Shown here: one piece after another, positions 9,711 to 20,446 of the stretch
Layout: each line of letters begins with the position of its first letter
How positions within the stretch are numbered: the first letter of the stretch is position 1
Notes under the pieces: model-generated
Told to the model about the DNA's origin: nothing
What the model saw: the letters and a program-made list of their open reading frames with translations, nothing else
Database searches by the model: none
NCBI GenBank assembly: GCA_047967505.1
Contig: CM106540.1
Strand: one strand, 5' to 3'
Length of the DNA stretch: 64,000 bases
Origin: Dipteris shenzhenensis
Taxonomy: Eukaryota; Polypodiophyta; Polypodiopsida; Gleicheniales
Position numbers and translations under genes: made by a program

Positions 9711-11815
9711 TCAAAAGTATAAGAAAGTGCTAACAAGGGCAAAAAGTGACACCTAGTCCTACCATAGTGGTGGTGTTGACAAGTGCTAAAAGTGTTTAAA
9801 GAAGTGTCACAAAGACAAAGTGCTAGCATCTTTGTATGTAATCTATTTGGCTAAATGTTTGCTTCGGATGTAATTTATTTTGTTTCAATTTCAACGTAAT
9901 ACTATTATCGCAAAGACTATCAAATGTAATTTCTTTTATTTTTGCCCTCGTTTACATGTTACTGCAACCATAGGGATCGTTGCACAAGAAATTGTTGAAA
10001 ATTTTGTTGTTACTGTAGTGAAAATGGTTCCAATAACTAACGCGGTGGTTTAGAACTATAATAACTCCAATAATCAGCACGGTGGTTGTAAGGAAACTAT
10101 AATAAATTGCAAATGTCTACATTTTCCTTAGCTTGGAACTAAAATAGCTCCAAGAACGCGTGTGGTGGTTGAGAAAGTGTTGCATAAGGAGTAATACAAC
10201 TAAAATATCTCCAAAATAACACTATTTTTTTGGGTTTAGAACTCAAATATCTCCAATATCCAGCGTAGTGGTTGCGGATATGGACCTTGAGGGGTCCCGT
10301 TAGAGATTGACATGCCACAGTGGTCTTCATGCCAATGTGGTGGTCTCTCCATGCCAACATCATTGCTTGAACTAGCATAGTGGTTAGCAACATGGCAAGT
10401 AAAGGCTGTGTGATGTAGTCACAGAGCAACAACCTCTGTGTTCATGAGTAAATGCATATAATGCCATGTGTCGAGCTCTGCGCTATTGACCATTAGAATT
10501 GTGATTGGGTCAGTTCAAACACCAGTTAAGGCTAGAGGAGGTAGGCATTGACAACAAAATGCATTTTTGTTGGTTTAGGATTACCTGCAACCCCCACAAA
10601 ATATAATTTTTAGTAAATCCCAAACAACCACCATGCTTATTTCAGTAAATCCCAATCAATCTTCTCTCCAAACAAGGAAAAATGTAAATCCCAAACAGTA
10701 TACTAATCCCAGACAACCACCAAGCTTGTTTTAGTGACAATGATTGTGCATGAGGGACTATCTAATTCATTACAAGGCACCAGGTCAAAAGTGTAAGAAA
10801 GTGCTAACAAGGGCAAAAAGTGACACCCTCCAGTCCTGCCACAGTGGTGTTGTTGACAAGTGCTTAGAGAAGTGTCACAAAAACAAAGTGCTAGCATCTT
10901 TGTATGTAATCTATTTTGGTAAATGTTTGCTTCATATGTAATTTATTTTATTTCAATTTTGATGCAATACTATTATTGCAAAAACTTTCGGATGTAATTT
11001 CTTTTGTTTCAATTTCAATGTAGTACCATTATCGCTAAAACTATTGTTGTTGTTACTTCAGTAGTGAAAGTGGCTCTATAGAAGAATAAATGGCATATTT
11101 CTACCCTCGTTTTATGTTCTATAGGGATCGTTACACAAGAAATTATTGAAAGAACTGTTGTTATTATAGTGAAAATGGTTCCAATAACCAGCACAATGGT
11201 TTAGAACTATGATAACTCCAATAACCAACACGGTGGTTGCAAGGAAACTATACTAAATTGCAAATGTCTACATTTTCCTTAGCTTGGAACTAAAATAGCT
11301 CCAAGAGCATGTGCGTTGAGAAATTGTTGCACAAGGAGTAATACGACTAAAATATCTCCAAAATAACACTATTTTCCTTGGTTTAGAACTAAAATAGCTC
11401 TAACATCTAGCACGGTGGTTGTGAATATGGACCTTGAGGGGTCCCGTTAGAGATTGACATGCCACAGTGGTCTTCATACCAACGTGGTGGTATCTGCATA
11501 CCAACATCATTGCTTGAACCAGCATGGTGGTCAATGTAGTAAAAGATTGTGTTGCGCACTGATAATGGCGAAGCTGTGCAATGATAGGTGGCAAGGCAAA
11601 AGCTTTGTGTTGTAGTTAGGCCAATGTGGTTGTGCTCGAACCAGCACGGTGGTCAACGCAACAAAAGATTGTGTTGCACAGTGACAGATGGCGAAGCTAT
11701 GCAAGTAAACATGGCAAGGCAAAGGCTGTGCGCTATAGTCAAAGGTAGCACAACAATCTGTGTGCTCATGAGTAAATGCATATAGTGCCATGTGTCGAGC
11801 TCTGCGCTATTGACC
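9711..11815. repeat. Old direct duplication of about 1 kb
   Basis: 9711-10490 matches 10790-11815 in the same orientation: GTGCTAACAAGGGCAAAAAG, ACAAAGTGCTAGCATCTTTG, GGTCCCGTTAGAGATTGACA and ATGCCATGTGTCGAGCTCTG occur in the same order in both. The second copy has extra internal duplication of AACCAGCACGGTGGTCAA-type units. Similar minus-strand frames of 60-97 codons in both copies are a result of the duplication. It looks like non-coding repeat, perhaps part of a mobile element whose ends I cannot see. Confidence 0.8.
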
Positions 11816-13294
11816 ATGATAAGATTGCGTCTTATTATTACACCAATGTGCCTTCATAATGTTGGAAAAATTTCCAGCGAGAGCGCAGGTCCATGAAAAA
11901 TTCAAATATTCACCCAGAAGCACATTGCATTGCGGCCCCAAAATGGCCCCGAAAATAGTTCTGGGATTGGCTACACCCAAGCAAACGTTGACCCTCACTA
12001 ATATATAAATGATAATGTAACCTTATTTAACATTAGAAGGGTTTAACATGAATTGATTTGGATGGATTTTGCTCACAAGGTGTTTTTGTATACTTGGTTG
12101 TGCCTCTGGCTGAGGGAGGATGATATTCCATAAGGAATAGCCCTCTATGCTCATGGAGTAGGTTGCGACCGAAGATGACTACATAGGAAAACTTGCATAA
12201 CCATGTCCTTCGCGATGGTTTACCCTATGGTAGCAATGTCTATAGATTTGTGTGTCTCATACCACAATAAAATTGCTTCACTTTTAGTCTACATTCTGTA
12301 TGATCTCAAGTCTCATTCAAATTCTTAGACACATGACTAAGTTGGGGTAGGTTGATGAACACCGTCCCAGTACTACTTCTTAGCTCTAGGTGTATAGTCG
12401 TGGCATGCAGTGCTCAAAAACTGGGAAGTCAATGGAGAATGGGGCCATGGAACCACTGCGACTGAATAAATACATCTATTCTCATCGAGGCAGGTAGTAT
12501 GTCAAAACTGTAGATGATACCTTGTACACTCTGCTTGCCATAGCAAGGAACAACTACATGCTCACGTAGCCATGAACCTTGGAACTGGTTATCCCATACT
12601 CTTGGATACCAATACCATACTTGAAGTGGTAAATGTCTACTAGGAACATGACATGGTTAGACATTAAGAGAATGCGAGTCCATTTAATGACTTTTTTACG
12701 TGTGTTTTTGGAACAATTATGATAGAAGAAAGATTATAGAAAGGTTTACTTCAAAATTGAGTATACTAATTTTCATAGATACATCATACATAACCTCTGA
12801 TTTTCACACGAATGATTATATATAAGAAGTTAAGGTAAGTGATATGTGTTTCATGCTCATGGATCTAGGAGGCATTACTCTAATTGGAAATGTAAAGGAA
12901 ATGACCATTAGTGTCTCCTAATGTATATGTATTTTAAAAGAAGTAATCCTTTTAACTAAGTAGAGCTAGGGTGTCCATATGTTGTAGGCCTTTGATATCG
13001 CAAGCCCAACTGTAAGTATTTCCAAGTGTACTAGTGTCATGCTTCAAAGTATTTGCATTTGTTTGGTGTCTATCTTATGTCTTGCATTTGTTTTACACAT
13101 TTGTATCCATCTACTTACAAAGAGTGGGAGCATTAGGATACAAGGAAACTCATCTTGGGGCCCTCTAAGAAATTCACTATTTACCTATTTTCTTTGCACT
13201 CAAAATAGGGGAAATGCCATAAAATACAGATACTTACTGCAAAAATGTTAGTTTAAAACTCAAGCTTTACATTAAATGCATATATAATATCCTT
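11816..13294. other. Anonymous non-coding DNA
   Basis: No open frame longer than about 70 codons with coding-like composition, no RNA gene and no repeat structure that I can define. Confidence 0.45.
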
Positions 13295-13491
13295 GATTTT
13301 CTATGTAGTATTTGATGATTTTGACATCACCAGTGCATCCGGAGCGGTGGGCCAAAACCCCCAAATAAATCCTTGAGACATTGAAAACCAATGCCCGGAG
13401 GCTCGAAAAAGGGCAAAAATTCTCGAAATGGGGAATTTGCAGAAAAACGTGATTTGGCAAGCTGGCATTATCAAATACTACATAGAAAATC
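13295..13491. mobile_element. MITE with 22-bp perfect terminal inverted repeats
   Basis: The left end (13295-13316, beginning GATTTTCTATGTAGTATT) and the right end (13470-13491) are exact reverse complements over 22 bp, enclosing 153 bp of non-coding sequence; total 197 bp. No transposase is present, so it would be a non-autonomous DNA element. I cannot assign a superfamily because no convincing target-site duplication is visible (left flank ATATCCTT, right flank ATCTTTTA). Confidence 0.8.
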
Positions 13492-13733
13492 ATCTTTTAA
13501 AGACACATATGTCAGACATAATAAAAGAAAAGGATTTTGAATATGACTTATTTTAGATTTTTACATGGTTTTTGGTATTTTTCCAACATTACGTTGGCCC
13601 TCTTCTGATTGGTCGAGAGCCTATTTTTCTAAATCCTAAAAGGCCCCAAAATGAGCTCCCTTTTTTCCAAATGCCTGGAGCATGCATTACTAGGGTGTTG
13701 CATGTCCTCCATGCTAAGATCGGAAGTCTTTAG

Positions 13734-13943
13734 TATGAAGGTCACTCATCATCAAAATTGGAGAAGGATGTGACCTTCCTTTATGACTCAATGTTCATAA
13801 TTCCAGATCAAGAAGGCCAGCATGGAGGATTAGAATCGCTTCCCTTGCCTTCTTTTGACAGTCCAGAGTGGCCACTTCCAAGCATAGAGATTTGTGAATC
13901 AAATGTTCAATCATGTGAGGAATGCTATGAAGCCAACTACTGA
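13734..13943 (+). pseudogene. Exon-like fragment, unidentified protein
   Basis: A good-composition open stretch follows a possible splice acceptor (CTTTAG at 13728-13733) and ends at TGA 13941-13943. It includes FLYDSMFIIPDQEGQHGG and LPLPSFDSPEWPLPSIEI, with a balanced amino-acid mix unlike the surrounding noise. There is no start codon of its own. I do not recognise the family. It may belong to the same relic as the segment at 14249. Confidence 0.4.
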
Positions 13944-14248
13944 GGAAGAAATGCTAGGTTGAGCTAGTTTCTTTCATTCCCATGTTTTGTTGATTTCTTT
14001 GCTGGCTGTAGGAAATTGAGAGGAAAAAAGATTGCATATACTTGTTAGAAGAGCTTAGAACAGGACTGGCTTTTTGAATTATTAGAGAATGGATTGACAA
14101 TGAGAACATGTCATAGTGAAGACTTGGTACAATGTTGATTGAACACTCTAGATGCAACATTTCGGTAAGCATGTCTCATAAGTCTTGTTTGTATAAAAAA
14201 TGATAATGCTACAAGATAGTATGTATTGACAAACTCAAATTTTTGTAG

Positions 14249-14483
14249 GTATTTTATTGGAAGGCAAAATATTTGCATGTCTTTCACACATAGAAGGTTT
14301 AGATGGAAAAATCTGCAATGGGAAGCGATTGATGATGACTTGCGTGATGGGACTCATAGTCCCATTGTTGAAGTATCTATTTCTCGACAAGGACAGACTG
14401 CCATAATGTTGGAATTGGAAGAGGAGTGGACCATGCAGTTCATCAGAGAAGAAATGCGATTGACAAAAGCAAGCCCTCCCTAG
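14249..14483 (+). pseudogene. Second exon-like fragment, unidentified protein
   Basis: Follows a good splice acceptor (AATTTTTGTAG, AG at 14247-14248) and is open to TAG at 14481-14483. The product includes FRWKNLQWEAIDDDLRDG, SPIVEVSISRQGQTAIML and LELEEEWTMQFIREEMRL, clearly coding-like. Gap to the previous fragment is about 305 bp, a plausible intron. No family recognised. Both parts may be captured exons of a host gene or a decayed gene. The overlapping minus-strand 144-codon frame is an antisense shadow. Confidence 0.45.
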
Positions 14484-14849
14484 GACTACTATTTTAGACT
14501 TGATAATTGCAAAGCTAGATATAGGGATGAGACAAAATTCCTTTATAAGAATTGTTGTCCCCCGCATACTCTTGAAATAATAGAGGCATGGCAAGAGTTC
14601 ATATTTTTTGTCACAGAGATTTGAGATCAAGTGTTTTGATTCCCATGCTTCAACAATGCCCTTGGCCATGAGGCATTGTTAGATGTACAATTGGAAAAAA
14701 TAATACAAGAAATGTTTCTTTCATTGTGTTAAATCATTTAAACTTGTGAATTGATGGCTCTTTATGGTGTATGAAGAAAAACATTATAAATCTTTGTAAT
14801 TTTAAATATGTACGGATGTTTGTGTATGTGTATTATGTGTATAAAGAGG

Positions 14850-15184
14850 AAGGGGTTCATAAACACAAGGATAAGAAGGGAGGAAGAGAGACAAAAAGAG
14901 AGGGAGAGGGAGAGGAAGAGGGAGAGATGAAGATGGGCACGGGGGAGAGGGAGAGGAAGGGGTTCATAAAGACAGGGAGAGAAAGGGAGGGAGAGAGACA
15001 TAAAGAGAGGGAGAGGGAGAGGGAGAGATGGAGACAAATAGAGAGGGAAAGGGAGAGGGAGAGGGAGAGGGAGAGAAAAAGAGAGGGAGAGAAAGAGAGG
15101 GAGAGGGAGATAGAAAGAGAGGGAGAGGGAGAGGGAGAGAGCAAGAGTGAGAGGGAGAGATGGAGATTGGGGGGGGGGGGGGGG
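14850..15184. repeat. GGGAGA-type minisatellite ending in a 16-G run
   Basis: 14880-15165 is nearly all purine, built from GAGAGG, GGGAGA and AAAGAGAGG units. It ends in an uninterrupted run of 16 G at 15169-15184. A longer-range unit (GGGGTTCATAAA.ACA) occurs at 14851 and 14958. Open frames on both strands here are composition artefacts. Confidence 0.95.
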
Positions 15185-15469
15185 ATAATTTTAATTGTTT
15201 TTATTTTTAGGGAAATGGACCCTTATATAATAAAGAGCATTACTAAATATCATTTTTGAATTCATTGGTCATTCTTCAACTTCCCACAACCTTCTTTTTT
15301 GTCTTCCCAAGCATCCTCCCACACTAATGGCTTCCCTAAAGAAGCCTTTGACAATTGGATTTCATCTATTCATAGGAAGGTCTTAGCAGAGCACATTTAA
15401 CCTATCTTTCATCTATTCATAGGAAGGACTTAGCAGAGTACATTTACCCTATCTTTTACAAGCCACCTC

Positions 15470-16042
15470 GATCTCGAATCACACTTGAGATCTTTCCTTC
15501 TTGCTGATAATCCCTCTCTTCATTTTATTGATAGACTTCTCCATGGGCAGTCAGTGATGATTGCTACCTTCACTCACCAATGGGTCCCATTGGATATTTT
15601 GAGATCTTTGTACTAGAGCACTAACTTCAAGAAGACTCTTAATAGGGCCATGGAAAATGTCCCTCACTCTCTTTGTGAGTTTGCTATTCCCGTTGAGGAT
15701 GCTTCATTTTCACCCATTCATCTGATAGAGAGAGATGCAACCCTTGCTATTATCTTCACAACTAGAAATTTTGATGAGTATGTCCAACAACAACACGAGG
15801 GTCCTTCTGCATCCACAAGCGGTGGACTAGGTCCATCCACAAGTAATGGAGCGGTCAAGGTGAACCTAGACATAGAACCTAAGGAGCATGTTGTAGACCT
15901 ATCCAAAGAGCAATTTGAAAGCAAGATCATCCAATCAACCTATCCAAGTGGTGGAGCGGTCGAGGTGAACCTAGACATAGAACCTAAGGAGCATGCTGTA
16001 GACCTAGCCAAAGAGAAATTTGAAAGCCTTATCATCCTATAA
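15470..16042 (+). pseudogene. Decayed coding segment with a duplicated peptide module
   Basis: The frame of the ATG at 15650 stays coding-like upstream to about 15470 (HLRSFLLADNPSLHFIDRLL, then ATFTHQWVPLDILRSLY), interrupted by TAG at 15613-15615. Downstream to TAG 16040-16042 it carries two copies of a module of about 35 residues, each with AVxVNLDIEPKEHxVDL and KExFES, joined through a serine/glycine-rich linker (GPSASTSGGLGPSTSNG). The composition is that of a plant transposon-associated or storage-like hydrophilic protein; I cannot name the family. Confidence 0.4.
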
Positions 16043-16159
16043 TCCTATACGAGTTGTGCATGCCCATCCTCCACTTATAATGTTGATGAGGCAGCAACCA
16101 AGCTACACCTCACATCAATTGATCCAATCACTATTAAGGGTCAAGAATACCTTACCCTT

Positions 16160-16530
16160 TTAGAAGTGACAAAGGAAACTAGTCTTCGAGAGGATGAGGT
16201 ACTATGCCTGGTTGAAAATGATGCCTATGAGAATATAGTTGACTTCAGTGCTCCCATCAATCCAAAAGTCAATGAGATAGCATGCTACAATGACACGAGC
16301 CTGAGTGATTTAGAGTCAATCCATCTCACACAGAAGGCGATTGATGATGCCGAGCAACTGCTGGGCTGCTAGATGTCAAAGGAGGAATTCTTGGATTTGC
16401 AAAGATCGTTGTTGTTTGGGGACAAGGATGAAGAAGTTGGCACCTTGACTCAAGAAGAAGTGCAAGAGCAACCGCAGAAGTGATTCCAGTTGGAAACTGT
16501 GGCTAATACCCAACACGATGAGGCAAAAAA
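16160..16530 (+). pseudogene. Acidic coding-like fragment, unidentified
   Basis: Open from 16166 to TAG 16370-16372 (DEVLCLVENDAYENIVDF, SDLESIHLTQKAIDDAEQLL), then open again in the same frame (LDLQRSLLFGDKDEEV, TLTQEEVQEQPQK) with further stops, up to a GT dinucleotide at 16532. It is acidic and plausibly the continuation of the 15470-16042 relic. The 3' end runs into the histone-like relic on the other strand. Confidence 0.35.
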
Positions 16531-16583
16531 GGTATGTATCTTTGAACCTCTCTAATACCATCTATTCCAATGGCGCCTTGGTT

Positions 16584-17121
16584 GATGTCATGTAGCACCT
16601 CGTGCACCACCTTTGCAAAGATCTCCTTCAAGATGAGATCAACTGATCTGATACTTGCAGTTCTCTTGTAGTGCCATGATGCCGGGTTTGAGAACCTATA
16701 ACTCCTCACAGGGGGAGAACCTCTCATTCTCAGACATTGCAGCTATGGACACTATGGCTGTGGCATTGGGCATGGACATTGTAACTGTGGTGCTAAGCGA
16801 GGACGCTGATCTTGATGTCTCCCATGTGTATGAAGACCCTTCCTCAGACTTGGATGATGTTGTAGTTCTACACGTTGCTTAGTCCTCTGCTACTGACCAT
16901 TGATGGACATCCTCTTTTGTGTTTGTGTCTGTGTTCGTGTCCTTGTCTTCTAGTACCCTCTCATTCCTCCGCACTAGAAGCTTCTGAGGACGGGATGGTT
17001 CCTCTGATGGGGGTGGTCCTGTTGCGAGTCGTGGATTGGGTGGTGGATTGCTGGTAGAGCTATCCTCAAAAGGGTTGCCAGGTCGGCCAAACTTTTTGGC
17101 CATATGCTTTGTCCTGGCCAT
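16584..17121 (-). pseudogene. Decayed histone H3 copy of centromeric (CENH3) type
   Basis: The ATG at 17121 opens with MARTKHMAKKFGRPG. Canonical H3 begins ARTKQTARKS, while MARTKH is typical of plant CENH3. The tail is divergent and proline/serine-rich (SNPPPNPRLATGPPP), with a stop (TAA) at 16881-16879 and serine/threonine-rich sequence after it. Then come RGSPPVRSYRF (16724-16692), in a second frame KPGIMALQENCKYQIS (16689-16642), and back in the former frame LILKEIFAKVVHEVLHDI (ending 16584). These align in order with the H3 alphaN-alpha1 region (YRPGTVALREIRRYQKS, then LIRKLPFQRLVREIAQDF). Two 1-2 nt frame changes, a stop and the missing second half of the histone fold make it non-functional. 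A promoter-like TATA box remains upstream, so it is not an obvious processed copy. I am confident of H3 ancestry, less so of CENH3. Confidence 0.75.
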
Positions 17122-17245
17122 GGGAGATGTAGAGACAGGGGTAGAGGGTGTGAGAGGGAGAGAGGGGGATGGGGGATCAGGGGCAAGTGGGAGGGGGTGT
17201 GGGAGTGGAGAGATTTTTAATCAACAAAATGAAAACGAGACCTAA

Positions 17246-17270
17246 TTCCTTTATATAGGGCCCAAAACAT
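17246..17270 (-). promoter_or_regulatory. TATA box and GGGCCC motif upstream of the H3-like relic
   Basis: On the minus strand the order is TTTTGGGCCC (17267-17258) then CTATATAAAGG (about 17258-17248), some 130 bp before the ATG at 17121, with a C/T-rich leader between. TGGGCC-type elements are known in promoters of growth-linked plant genes. Confidence 0.6.
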
Positions 17271-17627
17271 AATTTTTTAAAATACTTATTTTCAACATAA
17301 ACTCCCTCTTATCTCCCTTGCCTCTCCCTCTCCCTTTGCGATGCTGTCCTCTCTGCCCTAGCTCTCCCTCTCACTGCCTCACCTCCCTCTTCATGCCCTC
17401 TCCACCCCGTCGCCTCTCCCTCTCCTCTTTGCAACCACCCCTTCCCCCTGCCTTCCAACCTTATGCTCCACCTTGCTCACCACCTCTCCTCTCTGTATGT
17501 CTGCATCACCTTCACCACTGCCCTCTCCACTACCCTCAAATTTTCCTTTCTTTATTGCAATTCCTTTGCTTTATACAAGGCCCAAAACTCTAATTTTTAA
17601 AAGTATGTGTTTTCAACATAAACTCCA
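17246..17627. repeat. Duplicated promoter segment flanking a C/T-rich tract
   Basis: 17246-17305 (TTCCTTTATATAGGGCCCAA, TTTTCAACATAAACTCC) recurs at about 17560-17627 (TTCCTTTGCTTTATACAAGG, TTTTCAACATAAACTCC), a period near 316 bp. The intervening 17306-17555 is CTCCCTC-rich. Only promoter-like DNA is duplicated; there is no second MARTKH start. Confidence 0.75.
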
Positions 17628-17639
17628 AAAGCATAGAAT

Positions 17640-18450
17640 TGGTGCAACCTAGAGCTAGAAACCTATAATTTACATCAAATAACTCAAATTTTTCCTTTTC
17701 ATAGCCTTGATACATTGACTTTACTACACATCATATAACTAAAATTACAAATAAATTCTGAAATTTATGAATGGGCTTCCACATTGGAAGAGTCTACACT
17801 ATCAATTTCATTTGACTCCACCCATATGTGCCCTTCTCTGTGACAAGTTGCACACCACCTTGCATGATTTTGTCTTGCATTTAATGAATAGTATATTCTT
17901 CTTCTATGCTCAATGTCAACATCTCACACTGCATGGGACACTGAGGACTCTTTGAATGCTAGTCTATAGCTACTCCTATTTTGATACGCATGTACCACCA
18001 TTGAACCAATTGAACCATCAAGCTCGACTTAGTTCTACCACCTCCATGTTGGATCACTCTGTTATAGGCACAAAGCGCTTGCCAATGTGATCTTTCCATG
18101 CCCTGAGTGGACCACACTCCAATGCTTCCATAATGCCATGCCATGTATGGTGCATGGGCATACAAAATATTTTGTAAAACAAGAAAAAAAACTAATAAGT
18201 GTGGGACCAATATATTTGTACATCTTAACATGTAAGGTAGAGATTACCATGTACTGTGTGAAATAATTCTTTCCCTAAACGATCTCCATATTTTGGCTAA
18301 AGTCATTCACATCATTGATGAAATGGTTTGCATCATCATCTTTAAACCTTTTCTTTTGTAGAAAAGGTACCAAGCTATCAAGAGCTAACCAAACTGAAGC
18401 TTTTTCAATCTTTTTTACCCCTTCCCTCCTCATTCACAATAGGCATTGTG
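17640..18450. other. Non-coding or decayed sequence
   Basis: No convincing gene. The minus strand may hold the far 3' part of the transposon-type relic that follows, but frames are short and broken. Confidence 0.35.
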
Positions 18451-18456
18451 TAGATT

Positions 18457-20446
18457 TCACCATACATCAAACCCATTAGCACGTTTGAGCCTATCATTCT
18501 TTTTCTTTGCAAAAAGAAATTTTACAGCCTTGACACCTCCAAAACATGTCTCACAAGGAATATTACTTGCTTTTCCAGATCTCTTCTTATCTTTTGTAAT
18601 CTTGACTTGCCCAAAGTGTAGTCCCATATCTGAAAGCACTTTTTCAATTCTTGCAATCATACTTTCCCTTTCTTGTTAGGGCTTTAAGCTATATGCATCA
18701 ATGATATACAGGTGCACTAGCTTTTAAATTATTCAAACAATAGCATGAAGGGCACAAATGTGTACTCTCTCAAGAAGAATTTTAAGGATTGGGCTCCATG
18801 ATGAATCTTTCCTTGGAACATCATGATCTGGTGCCTTAGTTTGATCAATCTTTGCAAGTTCACAAGCCCATTGCTTTTGGTCCTTTTTCCCTGTCTGCAA
18901 TGGTACTCATGTTTGCATGCACAATGGACAAGGATTCCTTGTATTTGCTCCATGTTCCACATTAAACATACATTTAATAGTCTTGATGTCAGCAGCAGCT
19001 AGATGCCATTCTACACACTAGGATCCATAGCCCTCAAGGTCAAGCAGCTCACCATTGTTATGACCTTTGATCACACTTGGGATATCCATCTGGTCAAAAA
19101 ACCACTTCAAAATTGAATGTGACTGGAACCTACAAAATCAACTCATTTCTATTTTAAAATATTCTAAGCATTTTCCATCACCAAATCAAAATTCAAATTT
19201 CTATGGTACCTCACAAGCATCTAGCCACCAAATCTCCTGTTCTGATTGCACTTCTGATTGCACATTGAACTGCCTTGCATTATCAAGCTCAACTTGAAGA
19301 TCCAGTATTCTATTCATCAATGCCAAACTGACTCTTTCTAGTTTTTGACCTTTGACAACCTCACTTTCATCAAGCTTCAATATAATCTTTGGTTGACCAT
19401 TGCATTCTTCCACAGGCATATCATACAACTTCACCATCGCCTTAAAAACTCTTCAAACATACATCATAAAGTTGTTGTTGACTATGAGTTTGAGTTCTTT
19501 GGACTCTCCAGCCTTCCCTTTCATAGTTACCATACTACATACATGCCGAGGCTCACCAACTAAATCAAATACACCCAAATTGAGGACCTACCTTGCCTTA
19601 TTGACATCAGTTGGTTTTGGAAGCGGGGCTTTAACATTTGTTCCTATAGAAAGGCATGCTTTCTTTAAGCTCTTAAACATGAGATATATGCCCTCGTACT
19701 TATCACAGACTCCCTGTGCATTAGTTGCATTGAATTGCTCCACACCTTTGCTCATTGACTCAGATGTTATCTCTAATTTTAGACTTTTGAATTTGGGATG
19801 TTGTATAGTAGACTCCAACATTTTTTTCATAAACACTTCACCCATAGCACCGAAATGTTCATCATGGATGACAGACATAAGTTCTGAAGCTGTCCTGCAA
19901 GCTCTCACTCGATGCTTCCAATGACCACTTTTCTTGGATATTTCATTGATTGGATGAAATTTCCTCTTATGAAGTCTTGGCCCCATAGGAATATCCTTCA
20001 TGAATGCTAATGTTTTTTCCAATTTCTTGATTTCATCTTTAAGAGATGTATTTTGCATTTGTAAATGAATCACATTTACAGTGTGTTGTTGAGGTTTTGT
20101 CCCAACTGAGCATCTAATGTTTGAACCTTTTCTTGTAATTGTTGATTTTTATTCTCTATGCCATCATACCATTTTTATTTTACAGCCATTTGAACACTTA
20201 TAGGTTGCATAGATGATACCAAATGCTGATTCCAAGACTGTAACTTTGCAATCCTTTTATCTCTAGATATATTGGATATATCTTCCAATCTATCCACAAA
20301 TCCATATGGGTTTCTCCTTAATTTCGAAGAGCTACCAAATCACTTTCACTTGCTAAGGAGGATTGATTCCTCTTTAGAAATGGTGCATGTTTTGCATCAA
20401 TTTGAAAATGGATGTCCACCTTTTTCTTTTTCCTGAAGGCCTCCAT
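18457..20446 (-). pseudogene. Decayed transposon-type gene with coiled coil and CPLC motif
   Basis: Starts at ATG 20446 (MEAFRKKKKVDIHFQIDAKH) just after a splice-acceptor-like TTATGTTAG. A glutamine/lysine-rich coiled coil (NKNQQLQEKVQTLDAQL, then MIHLQMQNTSLKDEIKKLEK from 20073) leads into a conserved-looking segment to 19588 (RACRTASELMSVIHDEHFGA, MMFKSLK-type helices). Further pieces are 19437-19201 (MVKLYDMPVEECNGQPKII), 19020-18730 (CVEWHLAAADIKTIKCMFN, ANTRNPCPLCMQT, VHICALHAIV) and 18660-18457 (KASNIPCETCFGGVKAVKF). The CPLC and H-x4-H pieces look like the metal-binding and nuclease portion of a transposon protein; that is family resemblance only. Stops and frame changes show decay, though some gaps may be introns. 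Upstream DNA to about 22180 is its 5' flank. Confidence 0.5.

Noticed and set aside
14762-15259. A 162-codon arginine/glutamate-rich protein
   Set aside because: Translation of the GGGAGA minisatellite and the poly-G run.
16655-16882. A plus-strand acidic protein of 75 codons
   Set aside because: It is antisense to the H3-like relic, which explains the open frame.
16584-17121. A functional CENH3 gene with introns
   Set aside because: The frame changes within the core are 1-2 nt with no splice sites, a stop follows the tail, and the second half of the histone fold is absent.
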